DNA of 64,000 nucleotides from Bacteroidales bacterium (GTDB taxonomy: Bacteria; Bacteroidota; Bacteroidia; Bacteroidales; UBA932). The DNA lies in the NCBI GenBank assembly GCA_017445755.1, contig JAFSSE010000043.1, positions 1 to 64,000 on the forward strand. The letters run 5' to 3'. Positions 24,576 through 35,114 of this stretch are shown in pieces. Every line of letters starts with the position of its first letter. The first letter of the stretch is position 1. The position numbers and the translations under genes are program-made. The notes beneath the pieces were generated by a model. It made no database searches. It had not been told where the DNA came from and saw nothing but the letters and a program-made list of their open reading frames with translations.

Positions 24576-26153
24576 TTACATTCCGAGAATAACGCTGGCG
24601 GCTTCCTTTTCTATTATAGCTGTAATTTCTTCAGATATCTTTCCCTCGGAAAGCGGGGCGAGCACATCGTCCGCATGGGCCGCCCTCATCCTCTCGAGGA
24701 AGTGGTCCTGGAACTCCCTGACCCTGTCCAGGGGAATATCCTTCATCAGGGCATGGGTCCCGCAGTAGAGGATGGCCACCTGCTCCCCGACATCCATGGG
24801 ACTGTACTGGGGCTGAATCAGAAGGATATTGTTCTTTCGTCCCTTGTCGAGGGCCGCCGCCGTAACCTTGTCCATATCGGAGGAGAACTTCGAGAAGGAC
24901 TCTAGTTCGCTGTACTGGGCCTGGTCTATCTTTAGGGTCCCGGCGACCTTTTTCATGCTCTTTACCTGGGCGCTGCCGCCGACCCTGGAAACCGAAATAC
25001 CGACATTGACGGCCGGGCGGACTCCCTGGTTGAAGAGGTCTGATTCGAGATAAATCTGGCCGTCAGTAATGGAAATCACGTTCGTCGGGATATAGGCAGA
25101 TACGTCTCCCGCCTGGGTCTCGATAATCGGAAGGGCAGTCAGGGAACCTCCTCCCCGGACCTTTCCGGAAAGGGCCTTCGGGAGGTCGTTCATCTTCTCC
25201 GCAACCTCCTGCTGATCAATTATTTTCGCAGCCCTTTCAAGAAGACGTGAATGGAGGTAGAAGATATCTCCCGGATAGGCCTCGCGGCCGGAGGGGCGGC
25301 GGAGAATGAGGGAGACCTCGCGGTAGGCAACCGCCTGCTTCGAAAGGTCGTCATAGACTACCAGGGCATGGCGGCCGGTATCCCGGAAATACTCCCCGAT
25401 GGCGGCGCCGGCAAAAGGCGCATAATACTGCAGGGCTGCAGGGTCCGCCGCGGTCGCGGCGACAACGATGGTATAATCCATGGCCCCTTTCTCGCGGAGG
25501 GTATTCACGATAGAAGCGACGGTGCTGCCTTTCTGGCCCACGGCGACATAGACGCAGTAAACCGGCTTCCCAGCGAGGTAACATGACCTCTGATTAATAA
25601 TGGTGTCGATTGCGATTGCGGTTTTCCCCGTCTGGCGGTCGCCGATAATCAGTTCCCGCTGTCCGCGCCCTATCGGAATCATGGCGTCGATGGCCTTCAG
25701 TCCGGTCTGGAGCGGCTCGCTGACCGGCTGGCGGAAAATAACGCCGGGGGCCTTGCGCTCGAGGGGCATGTCGATTTTCTCCCCTTCGATGTCACCGAGA
25801 CCGTCAAGGGGGTTCCCGAGCGGGTCCACGACCCTTCCGACCATATTTTCATTGACTCCGACCGAGGCAATCCTGCCTGTCCGCCGGACCACCATTCCCT
25901 CGGAAATCCGGTCGGTAGGCCCCATTAGAACGGCACCCACGTTGTCCGGCTCGAGATTCATGACAACCGCATTGATTCCGTTGTCGAACTCGAGCAGCTC
26001 GCCCGCTTCGGCATTCTGGAGCCCATAAAGGCGGACCACGCCGTCGCTGACCTGGAGTACCTTGCCGATTTCCTCGAACCGGAGTTCCGATTTGATGTCC
26101 CTGAGCTGGCTCAGAAGCACTTCGGAAATTTCACTCGCTTTGATATTGTCCAT
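24576..26153 (-). CDS. atpA: F1Fo ATP synthase alpha subunit
   Basis: 525 aa. Non-catalytic nucleotide-binding subunit of F1 with P-loop [13 protein letters not shown] and the ATPase alpha/beta signature around [17 protein letters not shown] (with the arginine finger). Starts three bases after atpH. Length and motifs are standard. Confidence 0.98.
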   Translation of the reverse strand: MDNIKASEISEVLLSQLRDIKSELRFEEIGKVLQVSDGVVRLYGLQNAEAGELLEFDNGINAVVMNLEPDNVGAVLMGPTDRISEGMVVRRTGRIASVGVNENMVGRVVDPLGNPLDGLGDIEGEKIDMPLERKAPGVIFRQPVSEPLQTGLKAIDAMIPIGRGQRELIIGDRQTGKTAIAIDTIINQRSCYLAGKPVYCVYVAVGQKGSTVASIVNTLREKGAMDYTIVVAATAADPAALQYYAPFAGAAIGEYFRDTGRHALVVYDDLSKQAVAYREVSLILRRPSGREAYPGDIFYLHSRLLERAAKIIDQQEVAEKMNDLPKALSGKVRGGGSLTALPIIETQAGDVSAYIPTNVISITDGQIYLESDLFNQGVRPAVNVGISVSRVGGSAQVKSMKKVAGTLKIDQAQYSELESFSKFSSDMDKVTAAALDKGRKNNILLIQPQYSPMDVGEQVAILYCGTHALMKDIPLDRVREFQDHFLERMRAAHADDVLAPLSEGKISEEITAIIEKEAASVILGM

Positions 26154-26156
26154 ATC

Positions 26157-26711
26157 CTATACTATCCTTCTGTTCTTTTCAATGAATGCGCGGCGTATCA
26201 GCTCCAGCTGCCGCCTCGCACTGGCGTCGACCATAATGTCGTCTATGTCAAAGACAAAGCCGCCGAGTATTCCGGGATCCACGGTGGTCTCTATCACTAC
26301 CTCGCAGCCGGTTTTGGAGCGGACGAGGTCCTTCAGGGCCGCGAGGAGTTCCGCGGAGGGCTCGGAAACCGTCGTAAGGCGGGCGTACCGAAGGCCCTGA
26401 CGGCGATTATACATGTCGGTAAAATGGTGAAAAATAAGCTTGCAATGCTCTTCGCGCCCGTTTTTGACAAGAAGCTTAATGAAACTCTCCAGCTCCGGGG
26501 CCATCGGCTCCCCAAGCGCCGCTTCCAGTAAGGAAAGCTTCTTCGAGGGGGTTACCACCTTGTCCCCGAGGGCCTCCTTAAGACCTGGAACCGTATCCAG
26601 CTGCTTTTCAATCACGCTGACCTGGCGGCATACAGCAGCCCCTCCCCCCGTCTCCTCAACGTACTTGAGGAGGGCGGTAGCATAGCGGGAAGATATGAGC
26701 CCTGTATTCAT
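26157..26711 (-). CDS. atpH: F1Fo ATP synthase delta subunit
   Basis: 184 aa. Peripheral stalk protein (OSCP). N-terminal helical bundle begins ISSRYATALLKYVEE; the C-terminal DPGILGGFVFDIDDIMVDASARRQLELI is the family signature. Gap of three bases to atpA and nine to atpF. Confidence 0.94.
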   Translation of the reverse strand: MNTGLISSRYATALLKYVEETGGGAAVCRQVSVIEKQLDTVPGLKEALGDKVVTPSKKLSLLEAALGEPMAPELESFIKLLVKNGREEHCKLIFHHFTDMYNRRQGLRYARLTTVSEPSAELLAALKDLVRSKTGCEVVIETTVDPGILGGFVFDIDDIMVDASARRQLELIRRAFIEKNRRIV

Positions 26712-26720
26712 CCTGGAACT

Positions 26721-27230
26721 TTATGAGATATTATTGTCGATTTTCATGGCCTCGTCAACCATCTTCGAAAGGAAGGCGGACTCCCCTTCTTCGTCGGATA
26801 GCTCCTTCCGGAGAATCTTTTCGGCGACGCTGACCGACAGGAGGGCCACCTCCCGGCGGATGTCCCGCATCGCGCTCTCCTTCTCTTCGGCTATCCGCTC
26901 GCGGGCCTCGGAAAGAATCTTGTCCGCTTCCTCGCGGGCCTCTTCCTTTGCCTTTGAAATCATGGTTGTACGGGCCTCTGTGGCTTCTTTCATGATGAGG
27001 GCCTGCTCCTTTCGGGTCTCCTCTATCATGCGCTCATGCTCTTTCACCATCTCCGACATCTTCACTTCGACCTCGCGGGCGTCGCGGAGCGACTTGGCAA
27101 TGGCCTCGTCCCGCTTCTCGACCGCCTTTGTGATGATCGGGAAACCGAACTTGGCCAAAATGAAAAACAGCAGGCCGAAGATTACGACCATCCAGAAAAG
27201 GAGGCCGCTGTCGGGGGTTATAAGGTCCAT
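26721..27230 (-). CDS. atpF: F1Fo ATP synthase b subunit
   Basis: 169 aa. One N-terminal membrane helix (about 8-30) followed by a long charged helix rich in Glu, Lys and Arg that forms the peripheral stalk coiled coil. The start MDLITPDSGLLFWMVVIF matches Bacteroidota b subunits. It begins three bases after atpE. Confidence 0.95.
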   Translation of the reverse strand: MDLITPDSGLLFWMVVIFGLLFFILAKFGFPIITKAVEKRDEAIAKSLRDAREVEVKMSEMVKEHERMIEETRKEQALIMKEATEARTTMISKAKEEAREEADKILSEARERIAEEKESAMRDIRREVALLSVSVAEKILRKELSDEEGESAFLSKMVDEAMKIDNNIS

Positions 27231-27233
27231 TGC

Positions 27234-27488
27234 TTAACGGAGGACGGCAAGGAGACAGACGATGATGGCGAAAAGGGAGGCGCCTTCAACCATACCGGCG
27301 GCGATAATCATGGCCGTACGGAGGTTCCCGGCGGATTCCGGCTGGCGGGCAATGGACTCCATGGTCGCCTGGCCGATCTTGCCGATACCGATAGCCGCTG
27401 CGATGGCTGCAATTGCGGCGGCGATTGCCGCGCCGGCCTTTCCGAGGGCCGCTCCGGCTGTTGCCTGAAGAAGAATCATACTAATCAT
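27234..27488 (-). CDS. atpE: F1Fo ATP synthase c subunit
   Basis: 84 aa. Hairpin of two membrane helices joined by the polar loop ARQPE (47-51), which contacts gamma/epsilon. The ion-carrying carboxylate is E68 in MVEGASLF. The residue after it is Gly, not Ser/Thr, and the helix-1 position equivalent to Gln32 of Na+-binding rings is Ile, so by these criteria the ring should carry protons. The first helix is unusually rich in alanine (AAIAAAIAAIAAAIG). Confidence 0.95.
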   Translation of the reverse strand: MISMILLQATAGAALGKAGAAIAAAIAAIAAAIGIGKIGQATMESIARQPESAGNLRTAMIIAAGMVEGASLFAIIVCLLAVLR

Positions 27489-27514
27489 AATCGTATCATT
27501 TAACAGTTATATTT

Positions 27515-28527
27515 TCATTCTTTCACCCTGGCGAGTCCTATATAGACCGCAGAGAGTATTGTAAAAACATAGGCCTGGATAAAGGCCACGAGGCATTCGA
27601 GGATGTCCAGGAAAAGCCCCAGCAGGAGGGACACCAGGGTCATGGACCCGAAGATGACCGGTCCCATCGCGGCGACGACGAAGATGACGCAGACCATGCT
27701 GAGAATCATGATATGGCCGGCCATCATGTTCGCGAAAAGACGGATAGTCAGGGAGACCGGTTTCATAAGGGCGCTGAAGACCTCTATGACCGGCATTATC
27801 GGCTTGAGGAAGCCCGGAACCTCCGGCGCAAATATCTCCTTGTAATAGTGTTTCGTCCCGAAGATATTGACAGTGAAGAAGGTAAAGAGCGCGAGGACAA
27901 GGGTTACGGCAATATTGCCGGTCAGGTTGGCCCCGCCGGGGAAAAACGGAATGATTCCGAGGAAATTATTGAAAAGGATGAAGAAAAACGCGGTGCAGAG
28001 GTACGGGGAAAAGCGCCGGTAGTCTTCGCCTATATTCTCCCTGGCGATGTTATGGACCATCATGATAAGGGGTTCCGTCAGCGAGGCAATCCCGCCCGGG
28101 GGCTCCTCCAGGGTATCATGTTTCCGGTACCAGCGGGCCGTCAGGAGGAAAATCACCAGAAGCAGGACGCAGGAGAACATCAGGGAAAGGACATTCTTCG
28201 TAATGGATATGTCAAAAGGACGGACCGGCTCCCCGCCGACGAGCTCGACTATCTTTCCCTTTTCATTGAATACGAAATCCCCGTAGCGGCCTTCCTCCAT
28301 CTTTTTCGAGGAGAAAACGTGCCATCCGGAGGTCCTGCTGTAAAGGATTACCGGAAGATGGACGGCTATGGACCTCTCCCCGATATCCGTTATATGCCAC
28401 TCATATGAGTCCCCGATATGGCCGAAGATGACCCCGGAGATATCGAGGTCCTCTCCAGCGGCGCCGGACGATGCCGCCGCGGGGAAAAGACCCACAAGGG
28501 ACAGAATAATAAGCAGCAGCAGCTTTT

Positions 28528-28531
<4 letters not shown>
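27515..28531 (-). CDS. atpB: F1Fo ATP synthase a subunit
   Basis: 338 aa. Stator of the proton channel. The C-terminal five-helix domain contains the essential Arg in SLTIRLFANMMAGH and the closing helix with AFIQAYVFTILSAVYI. The N-terminus is extended by about 115 residues: a cleavable signal peptide (MKKLLLLIILSLVGLFPAAASS) and a periplasmic segment, as in other Bacteroidota, which makes it longer than the ~270 aa of E. coli. It overlaps atpC by four bases. Confidence 0.95.
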
Positions 28532-30284
<1,753 letters not shown>

Positions 30285-30299
30285 TTAACGACTGATTCA

Positions 30300-30327
30300 C
30301 AAAGATACTCTTTTTTTTATATATTTG
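30300..30327. promoter_or_regulatory. divergent promoter elements (atpD / beta-barrel gene)
   Basis: Minus strand TATCTTTG (30300-30307) faces atpD; plus strand TATATTTG (30320-30327) faces the gene at 30332. Neither has a clean TTTG -33 box. The plus element is so close to its gene that the predicted transcript starts one base before the ATG. Confidence 0.5.
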
Positions 30328-30331
30328 CGAC

Positions 30332-30913
30332 ATGAAAAGATTACTCATACCGGTGCTTTTTCTACTCTCCCTGCCGCTGAATGGCCAGATTTTCCAAAAG
30401 GGGCTTTGGGATGTGAGAATCGGCACCTACGCAGATTTCTCCTACAATCATCGGATGGATGAATCCCGGTCGGAATACCGCCTGTCGGATATCTACTCCC
30501 CCTTTGTAAGCGACATTTCTTCTTCAGTTCCGATATACGCCAGCGCAACCTGGCAGCTAAACAAGCTTTTCAGTTTCGGACTCGCCTCGGTCTACGAACG
30601 GTCAATCGGAACGATCACCGACCCGATGACTTCCAGACAAACCGGGGAGAAGACGGAGAATATGCTGCTTCTCATTCCCAAGGCGCAGGTTAACTACTGG
30701 AGCTGGAAATGGGGTGGTTTCTATGGCAGCGTCAGCGCCGGGGCCGCCCTGTATTTCGGAAAAGACGCCGGTAAGGGATACATTGAGGCGGAACCCTTCC
30801 TGGAGGCGGTCCCATACGGCTTATGGCTGGGAGGAAAGTTTTATTTCTACGAAGAAACCTTCTTCGGAACCTCCATGCAGGGGCTCCGGATGGGGGTTGG
30901 TTACCGTTTTTAG
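30332..30913 (+). CDS. putative outer membrane beta-barrel protein
   Basis: 193 aa. Signal peptide (MKRLLIPVLFLLSLPLNGQ) followed by alternating aromatic/hydrophobic strands and a C-terminal Phe in GVGYRF, the usual signal of an eight-stranded outer membrane barrel. I recognise no specific family. First of three closely spaced plus-strand genes (gap of 13 bases, then a 4-base overlap), so it may work with the lipoprotein and the thioredoxin-like protein that follow. Confidence 0.65.
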   Translation: MKRLLIPVLFLLSLPLNGQIFQKGLWDVRIGTYADFSYNHRMDESRSEYRLSDIYSPFVSDISSSVPIYASATWQLNKLFSFGLASVYERSIGTITDPMTSRQTGEKTENMLLLIPKAQVNYWSWKWGGFYGSVSAGAALYFGKDAGKGYIEAEPFLEAVPYGLWLGGKFYFYEETFFGTSMQGLRMGVGYRF

Positions 30914-30926
30914 CCATGAATTAGCC

Positions 30927-31637
30927 ATGAAAAAGTATCGTTATATCATATTCGGAGCCATACTCCCCCTGCTCTTCGGGACTCTTTCCTGCAGCAGGGA
31001 TTACATGTTATTCAATGAAACATTCAGCGGTTCCGTCAATCACGGGAATGAAAGGGGGCAGATTTATATGACTACCCTTGCCGCCGACCTTACAATCGAC
31101 CACCTGCTGGCCCTGGAGGACGCCCTGGTCCTTGACAATCTGGGATTCACAACCGCCCGCGAAGGCGGCTCCTTCCAGCCGGACGGGAACTCAATCTGGA
31201 GTGCAGGGGCCCGCTGGAGTGTGAGCTCCGTGGAGTCGCTTCCCGGACTGAGAATCACAAAGGAAGCCGCCGACAGCACCTGGACGCTCTCCTATGACGG
31301 AATGTACAACCTCTCCGGCTACTCCTTCCCCACCACTACGCGGGTTCTCGCCCGGATGCTTCCCGGAGGAAACCAGAATCACCATGACTGGAGCACCGAA
31401 GTATCCGTCTCACGCACCGAGGACGAGGGTTTTTCCATGACGCTCAACTCCGTCAACAGCGTGGAATGGGGTATCAACAGCTACTCCGAATTCACTTATT
31501 ACGCCGATGATTACTCCTGGGAAAAGTGCATTGGGCAGTTTATGATGGAAGTTTTCCTCGACAAAAAACTTAAGGACAGGGCCCTCCTCACCTACAGTGG
31601 CAGGAGGAGCGAATATCGCTACAGGAACGGATTATGA
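30927..31637 (+). CDS. hypothetical lipoprotein
   Basis: 236 aa. Lipoprotein signal LFGTLSC. The frame is open further upstream to 30714 but overlaps the preceding gene; the ATG at 30927 starts a standard signal peptide and is preferred. The mature part is rich in Trp, Ser and Thr and looks beta-stranded; no known domain was recognised. It overlaps the following thioredoxin-like gene by four bases, which implies coupled expression. Confidence 0.75.
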   Translation: MKKYRYIIFGAILPLLFGTLSCSRDYMLFNETFSGSVNHGNERGQIYMTTLAADLTIDHLLALEDALVLDNLGFTTAREGGSFQPDGNSIWSAGARWSVSSVESLPGLRITKEAADSTWTLSYDGMYNLSGYSFPTTTRVLARMLPGGNQNHHDWSTEVSVSRTEDEGFSMTLNSVNSVEWGINSYSEFTYYADDYSWEKCIGQFMMEVFLDKKLKDRALLTYSGRRSEYRYRNGL

Positions 31638-32155
31638 AAAAGTTGATTTTATTCGCCGCCCTTTTTCTGTCGGCGGCAACGGCCCTCTATTCCCAGGATG
31701 TGAATGAGGACCTCGATGCAAAATACGCAACCGAACTGCTTCCGGCAGGGACCCTCGCCCCGGAATTTGAGATCCAGGACATGAGCGGAAAGACAGTCCG
31801 TCTTTCCGATTTCCGTGGAAGCTATGTCGTCCTCGATTTCTGGGCCACATGGTGTCCCGACTGCCGCGCCGACGTACCAGCGCTTAAGGAAATCGTGAAA
31901 AAATATGGCTCGAAGAAAATCCGCTTCATAAGCATTTCCTCTGACACCGACAAGGAAAAATGGGTGTCCTATGTCAAGGAAAACAAGATGAAATGGACCC
32001 ACGTCAGCGAACTCGTTCCCCGGAAAGAGTCGAAAGTTTCCGCCGACTACCGCGTCCGCTGGATTCCCTCCGTCTATGTAATCGACCCTGAGGGGAAAAT
32101 TCTCCTCGGCACCGTCGTCCTCCCCAAAGTCGAAGCCCTCCTCTCTACGCTGTAG
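31634..32155 (+). CDS. TlpA-like periplasmic thioredoxin-family protein
   Basis: 173 aa. Signal peptide (MKKLILFAALFLSAATALYSQ) then a TlpA/ResA-like thioredoxin domain with the redox motif WCPDC (CxxC) after FWAT. The cis-Pro loop is IPSVYVID near residue 152-159. Such proteins reduce or relay electrons to disulfides in the periplasm, often for cytochrome c or envelope protein maturation. Terminal gene of the three-gene envelope operon. Confidence 0.9.
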   Translation: MKKLILFAALFLSAATALYSQDVNEDLDAKYATELLPAGTLAPEFEIQDMSGKTVRLSDFRGSYVVLDFWATWCPDCRADVPALKEIVKKYGSKKIRFISISSDTDKEKWVSYVKENKMKWTHVSELVPRKESKVSADYRVRWIPSVYVIDPEGKILLGTVVLPKVEALLSTL

Positions 32156-32167
32156 CTCCGGGCCGCC

Positions 32168-32212
32168 CTGCCGTGCGGCGACCTGCCATGCGGCGACCCG
32201 TCGTGCGGCGCT
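32168..32212. repeat. short tandem repeat, three 15-bp units
   Basis: Three adjoining units of 15 bp (32168-32182, 32183-32197, 32198-32212) share the core TGCGGCG with a few substitutions. They lie in the GC-rich gap between the thioredoxin gene and the tRNA-Ala terminator. The rest of the gap (32213-32253) shows nothing recognisable. Confidence 0.7.
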
Positions 32213-32253
32213 CGTAGGGCTCGCGGGGCGGTTCGTGAGGTTGGGCGGGGAAT

Positions 32254-32293
32254 AAAAAGGGGAGCAGCCACGTCACATGACTTTGCTGCTCCC
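32254..32293 (-). terminator. terminator of tRNA-Ala
   Basis: Stem arms 32259-32268 and 32285-32293 (GGGGAGCAGC / GCTGCTCCC) with an inner GTCA / TGAC stem. On the minus strand a run of five T follows (32254-32258). It lies 31 bases past the tRNA 3' end. Confidence 0.88.
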
Positions 32294-32324
32294 TGATGTG
32301 GCCCGCTGATTTCAGCGTTATTTG

Positions 32325-32397
32325 TGGAGCATAGGGGGGTCGAACCCCTGACCTCCAGATTGCGAACCTGGCGCTCTACCAACTGAGCTAATACCCC
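32325..32397 (-). tRNA. tRNA-Ala (anticodon CGC)
   Basis: 73 nt, full cloverleaf. Acceptor pairs GGGGTAT / ATGCTCC, D-arm GCTC / GAGC, anticodon stem CCAGG / TCTGG with loop TTCGCAA (anticodon CGC, reading GCG), and T-arm with TTCGACC loop. The G3:U70 wobble pair, the main alanine identity element, is present and supports the assignment. CCA is not encoded. Confidence 0.95.
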
Positions 32398-32408
32398 GAT
32401 TGGGACTG

Positions 32409-32439
32409 CAAAGGTAAACATTTTCACCGAACTGACAAA
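32409..32439 (-). promoter_or_regulatory. tRNA-Ala promoter
   Basis: Minus strand TTTG (32436-32439), exactly 19 bases, then TACCTTTG (32409-32416). Perfect consensus; predicted start about eight bases before the tRNA. Confidence 0.9.
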
Positions 32440-32547
32440 TTATTACAAAAAAATTAACATTTTTGCCGGCGGTTCGTCTTAATTGTGACGGCCCGACGAA
32501 AACGGGGCTGAAATAAAGGTCAGCATTGAAGTAAATAATCGTCAGTC

Positions 32548-33057
32548 ATGAAGAAAAAAATACTGATTATCCTGATGGCGGCACTCCTTCTCCCCGGAGT
32601 AACGGAAGCCAGAAAAGCAAACCCGGCAGCAATCCGGACGGTGGTGCGTCAGTTCAGCACCGAGGAAGGATTCGATACCGTTTCTTTTGGAGGATTTGCC
32701 TTATCAGTGGTTAAAGCCGTCGCCTATAAATCAACGGAAGAAAAAGAAGACCGGCAGGCGCTCAAGGCCATGAGCGGGATAAAACGCCTCATGGTTGTAG
32801 ATTATGAGGAGGCATCGGACGAAGCCCGCGCCCGTTTCAACAAGAAGATCGGGAAGATTCTCGAAGGGGTGGACAAGTTCATGGAAGTAAAGGATGACGG
32901 AGAGTGTGTGTCCATCTACGGCTCCCTCTCGAAGGACGGGTCGAAAATCTCGGACCTCATCCTGTACATCCCGGACTCCAGCACCCTCATCTGCCTGTTC
33001 GGCTCTGTCCGGACGGATGCCATTGAAGACATTGTACATGAGTCCCAAAGCATTTGA
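32548..33057 (+). CDS. DUF4252-family periplasmic protein, first copy
   Basis: 169 aa. Signal peptide (MKKKILIILMAALLLPGVTEA) then a domain resembling DUF4252 of Bacteroidota, with the typical blocks IKRLMVVDYEEA and SDLILYI. Function unknown. First gene of a four-gene operon with tight overlaps; its end overlaps the sigma factor gene by 20 bases. No TAnnTTTG element was found in the ~90 bases upstream, so the operon may use another promoter type, possibly that of its own ECF sigma factor. The protein at 33884-34357 is a paralogue. Confidence 0.8.
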   Translation: MKKKILIILMAALLLPGVTEARKANPAAIRTVVRQFSTEEGFDTVSFGGFALSVVKAVAYKSTEEKEDRQALKAMSGIKRLMVVDYEEASDEARARFNKKIGKILEGVDKFMEVKDDGECVSIYGSLSKDGSKISDLILYIPDSSTLICLFGSVRTDAIEDIVHESQSI

Positions 33058-33532
33058 AAATAATTGGCTCGTCCATGCCGAGCGGTTCTACCGGGTGGCA
33101 TTCTACCTTCTGGAGGATCAGGAAGAGGCGAAAGACGCTGTCCAGGAGCTGTATCTCAGGATCTGGCGGAAGGACCCGGGGGCAGTTGTGAATCCTGCGG
33201 CATACGGAATCACCCTCATGAAGAACCTCTGCATAGACAGAATCCGACATGAACGGGCCGCTGGTGAAGAATCCCTGACTCCGCTTCTGGAGGAGACGGC
33301 CGTATCGGAGGAGGATCCGCCGGACATGGCCCTGGACGGGAGAGAGCGGCTGAGGAGGATACAGAGCGTTCTCGAAGGACTCCCGGAGAATAAAAGGAAA
33401 ATACTGACCATGCGACTGATAGAGGGGCTGAGTTACAAGGAGATAGCGCAAAGGACAGGGACCAGGGAGCTGAATGCGAGAGTCATGGTCGTTAATTTCA
33501 GAAAACAATTAAAGGAAAATGAAACGGATTGA
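33038..33532 (+). CDS. ECF-type RNA polymerase sigma factor
   Basis: 164 aa. Sigma-70 region 2 at about 8-75 (FYRVAFYLLEDQEEAKDAVQELYLRIWRK, the -10 binding region) and region 4 at about 108-160 (LPENKRKILTMRLIEGLSYKEIAQRTG with a helix-turn-helix). The frame is open further upstream, but the ATG at 33038 begins region 2 correctly. It overlaps the DUF4252 gene (20 bases) and the following membrane protein gene (14 bases). Standard size for ECF sigma factors. Confidence 0.92.
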   Translation: MSPKAFENNWLVHAERFYRVAFYLLEDQEEAKDAVQELYLRIWRKDPGAVVNPAAYGITLMKNLCIDRIRHERAAGEESLTPLLEETAVSEEDPPDMALDGRERLRRIQSVLEGLPENKRKILTMRLIEGLSYKEIAQRTGTRELNARVMVVNFRKQLKENETD

Positions 33533-33887
33533 AGATATAGAAAAAATGGACTTCGGGATGCTGGAAGCAGTTTCGAACGACATGTCCATAGAAACGCCGG
33601 CGGACCTTCGGGAAAGCATTGAAAGCGCCATCGCAAAGGAGGGGGCGAAGCCAGGGCGGTGGATAAGGTCCATAGCTGTCGCGGCTTCCCTCGCCGCTGT
33701 CGCCGCTGGAGGGCTGGCGCTCAGGAGGAATGCCCCGCTGAAGGATACATATGACGATCCGTATCTCGCTTACGCCGAGGTCCAGAAGGCCTTTGAACGC
33801 ATCTCCGACAGCATGTCGGAAGGAGTCAGCTCACTCGAAAAGACAAAACATTACATAGATTTACCCGCAAACATCCTAAGAAAATGA
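33519..33887 (+). CDS. small single-pass membrane protein, probable anti-sigma factor
   Basis: 122 aa. A cytoplasmic N-terminal segment with acidic helices (about 1-48), one transmembrane helix (about 49-66, IAVAASLAAVAAGGLAL) and a short outer part with a predicted helix. Position directly after an ECF sigma gene, with overlapping reading frames, and the topology fit an anti-sigma factor, but no zinc (ZAS) motif or other known anti-sigma signature is visible. Role inferred from context only. Confidence 0.65.
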   Translation: MKRIEDIEKMDFGMLEAVSNDMSIETPADLRESIESAIAKEGAKPGRWIRSIAVAASLAAVAAGGLALRRNAPLKDTYDDPYLAYAEVQKAFERISDSMSEGVSSLEKTKHYIDLPANILRK

Positions 33888-34357
33888 AAAAGATAATCTT
33901 AACCGCCATTGCAATTCTTCTCACCGTCAGCGCTTTCGCCCAGGACGGGAAGGCCATTTACAGGAAATATTCCGATAAGGAAGGTGTCAGCGCAGTTTAC
34001 ATCTCCCCTGCCATGTTCCGCCTTATGGGGCGACTCCCGGATATGGATGTCAACGGGACGGACATCGCCCCTGTCGTCCGGAGAATCCAGGGTTTCTATC
34101 TGATTTCAACGGAAAATCCGTCTGTTATCAGCTCTCTGAAAAGCGACGTGGACCGCTTCATGGACAAGGGGAATTACGAACTTCTCCTCGAAGCCAAGGA
34201 AGACGGTGAGAATGTCAGAATCTACACTGTAGGCGACGGAAATATCGTTTCTTCCCTTGTGCTCATTGCCCGTGACGGAGAGGAAAGCACCTTTATCTGC
34301 CTGGACGGTGAAATCTCCCAGGAAGAGCTGGATATGGTCCTTCAAAGTGCCATGTAA
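33884..34357 (+). CDS. DUF4252-family periplasmic protein, second copy
   Basis: 157 aa. Signal peptide ending AFAQ, then a DUF4252-like domain related to that at 32548 (shared KEDGE/VKDDGE and SLVLIARDG/SDLILYIPD-type blocks). Overlaps the membrane protein gene by four bases. The operon ends here; the 70 bases to hypB hold only a weak hairpin (34360-34378) followed by a T-run, which may be a terminator. Confidence 0.8.
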   Translation: MKKIILTAIAILLTVSAFAQDGKAIYRKYSDKEGVSAVYISPAMFRLMGRLPDMDVNGTDIAPVVRRIQGFYLISTENPSVISSLKSDVDRFMDKGNYELLLEAKEDGENVRIYTVGDGNIVSSLVLIARDGEESTFICLDGEISQEELDMVLQSAM

Positions 34358-34427
34358 TCCGATTTTCGAAGCGAATCGCAGCTTTCTCGTTTTTTATTCG
34401 TATCTTTCGGGACTATTTAACACTAAA

Positions 34428-35099
34428 ATGGACCCGGTTCGAATAATTGAAATAAAGAAAAGCGTTTTCGAAAGCAACGAAAAGGACGCAGATAATCTTC
34501 GTAAAGAACTGAAAGACAGAGGAGTATTTCTCCTCAACCTAATGTCTTCCCCGGGTAGCGGGAAGACGACGACCCTGATCCGGACTATTAACCTCCTGAA
34601 GGAAAAAGTCCGGATTGCCGTCATGGAAGCGGACATCGATTCGGATGTCGATGCAGTGAAAATCAAGGAAGCGACCGGAATTCCCTCAATCCAGCTCCAC
34701 ACCGGAGGAATGTGTCATCTCGACGCCGAAATGACCCGGCAGGGGCTCGACGCCCTCGACCTCGGAGAGGTGGACCTCGCCATCCTTGAAAACGTCGGAA
34801 ACCTCGTTTGCCCGGCCGAATTCGATACCGGAAGCGTCAAGAATGCCATGATCCTATCCGTTCCGGAAGGGGATGACAAGCCACTCAAATACCCGCTGAT
34901 GTTCAGCATCTGCGACGTTGTCCTCATCAACAAGACGGACGTTCTCCCCTATTTCGATTTTGACATCGAAAAATGCCGGGAAAACATCCGCATGAGGAAT
35001 CCCTCCGCAAAGGTAATCCCCGTCTGCGCAAGGACGGGCGAGGGCATCGATGTCTTCGCCCAGTGGCTCCTGGAGCAGGTTAATGCATGGAAACAATAA
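34428..35099 (+). CDS. hypB: HypB, GTPase for nickel insertion into hydrogenase
   Basis: 223 aa. SIMIBI-class GTPase that with HypA delivers Ni(II) to [NiFe] hydrogenase (and in some bacteria urease). P-loop SSPGSGKTTTLI (G1), the metal site Cys-His in GGMCHLDAEM, Asp in EADIDSDVDA, ENVGNLVCPAEFD (switch II) and NKTD base-recognition motif are all intact. There is no His-rich nickel-storage N-terminus. The open frame extends upstream to 34257, but homology and spacing favour the ATG at 34428. First gene of the hydrogenase island, which encodes an [FeFe] enzyme; no [NiFe] subunit or hypCDEF is in the window. Confidence 0.93.
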   Translation: MDPVRIIEIKKSVFESNEKDADNLRKELKDRGVFLLNLMSSPGSGKTTTLIRTINLLKEKVRIAVMEADIDSDVDAVKIKEATGIPSIQLHTGGMCHLDAEMTRQGLDALDLGEVDLAILENVGNLVCPAEFDTGSVKNAMILSVPEGDDKPLKYPLMFSICDVVLINKTDVLPYFDFDIEKCRENIRMRNPSAKVIPVCARTGEGIDVFAQWLLEQVNAWKQ

Positions 35100-35114
35100 T
35101 AAAATCAATACTAT

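Noticed and set aside
34360..34378. Terminator between the DUF4252 operon and hypB
   Set aside because: The stem is only five base pairs with a poor loop. A T-run lies nearby, but the evidence is too weak to list as a feature.
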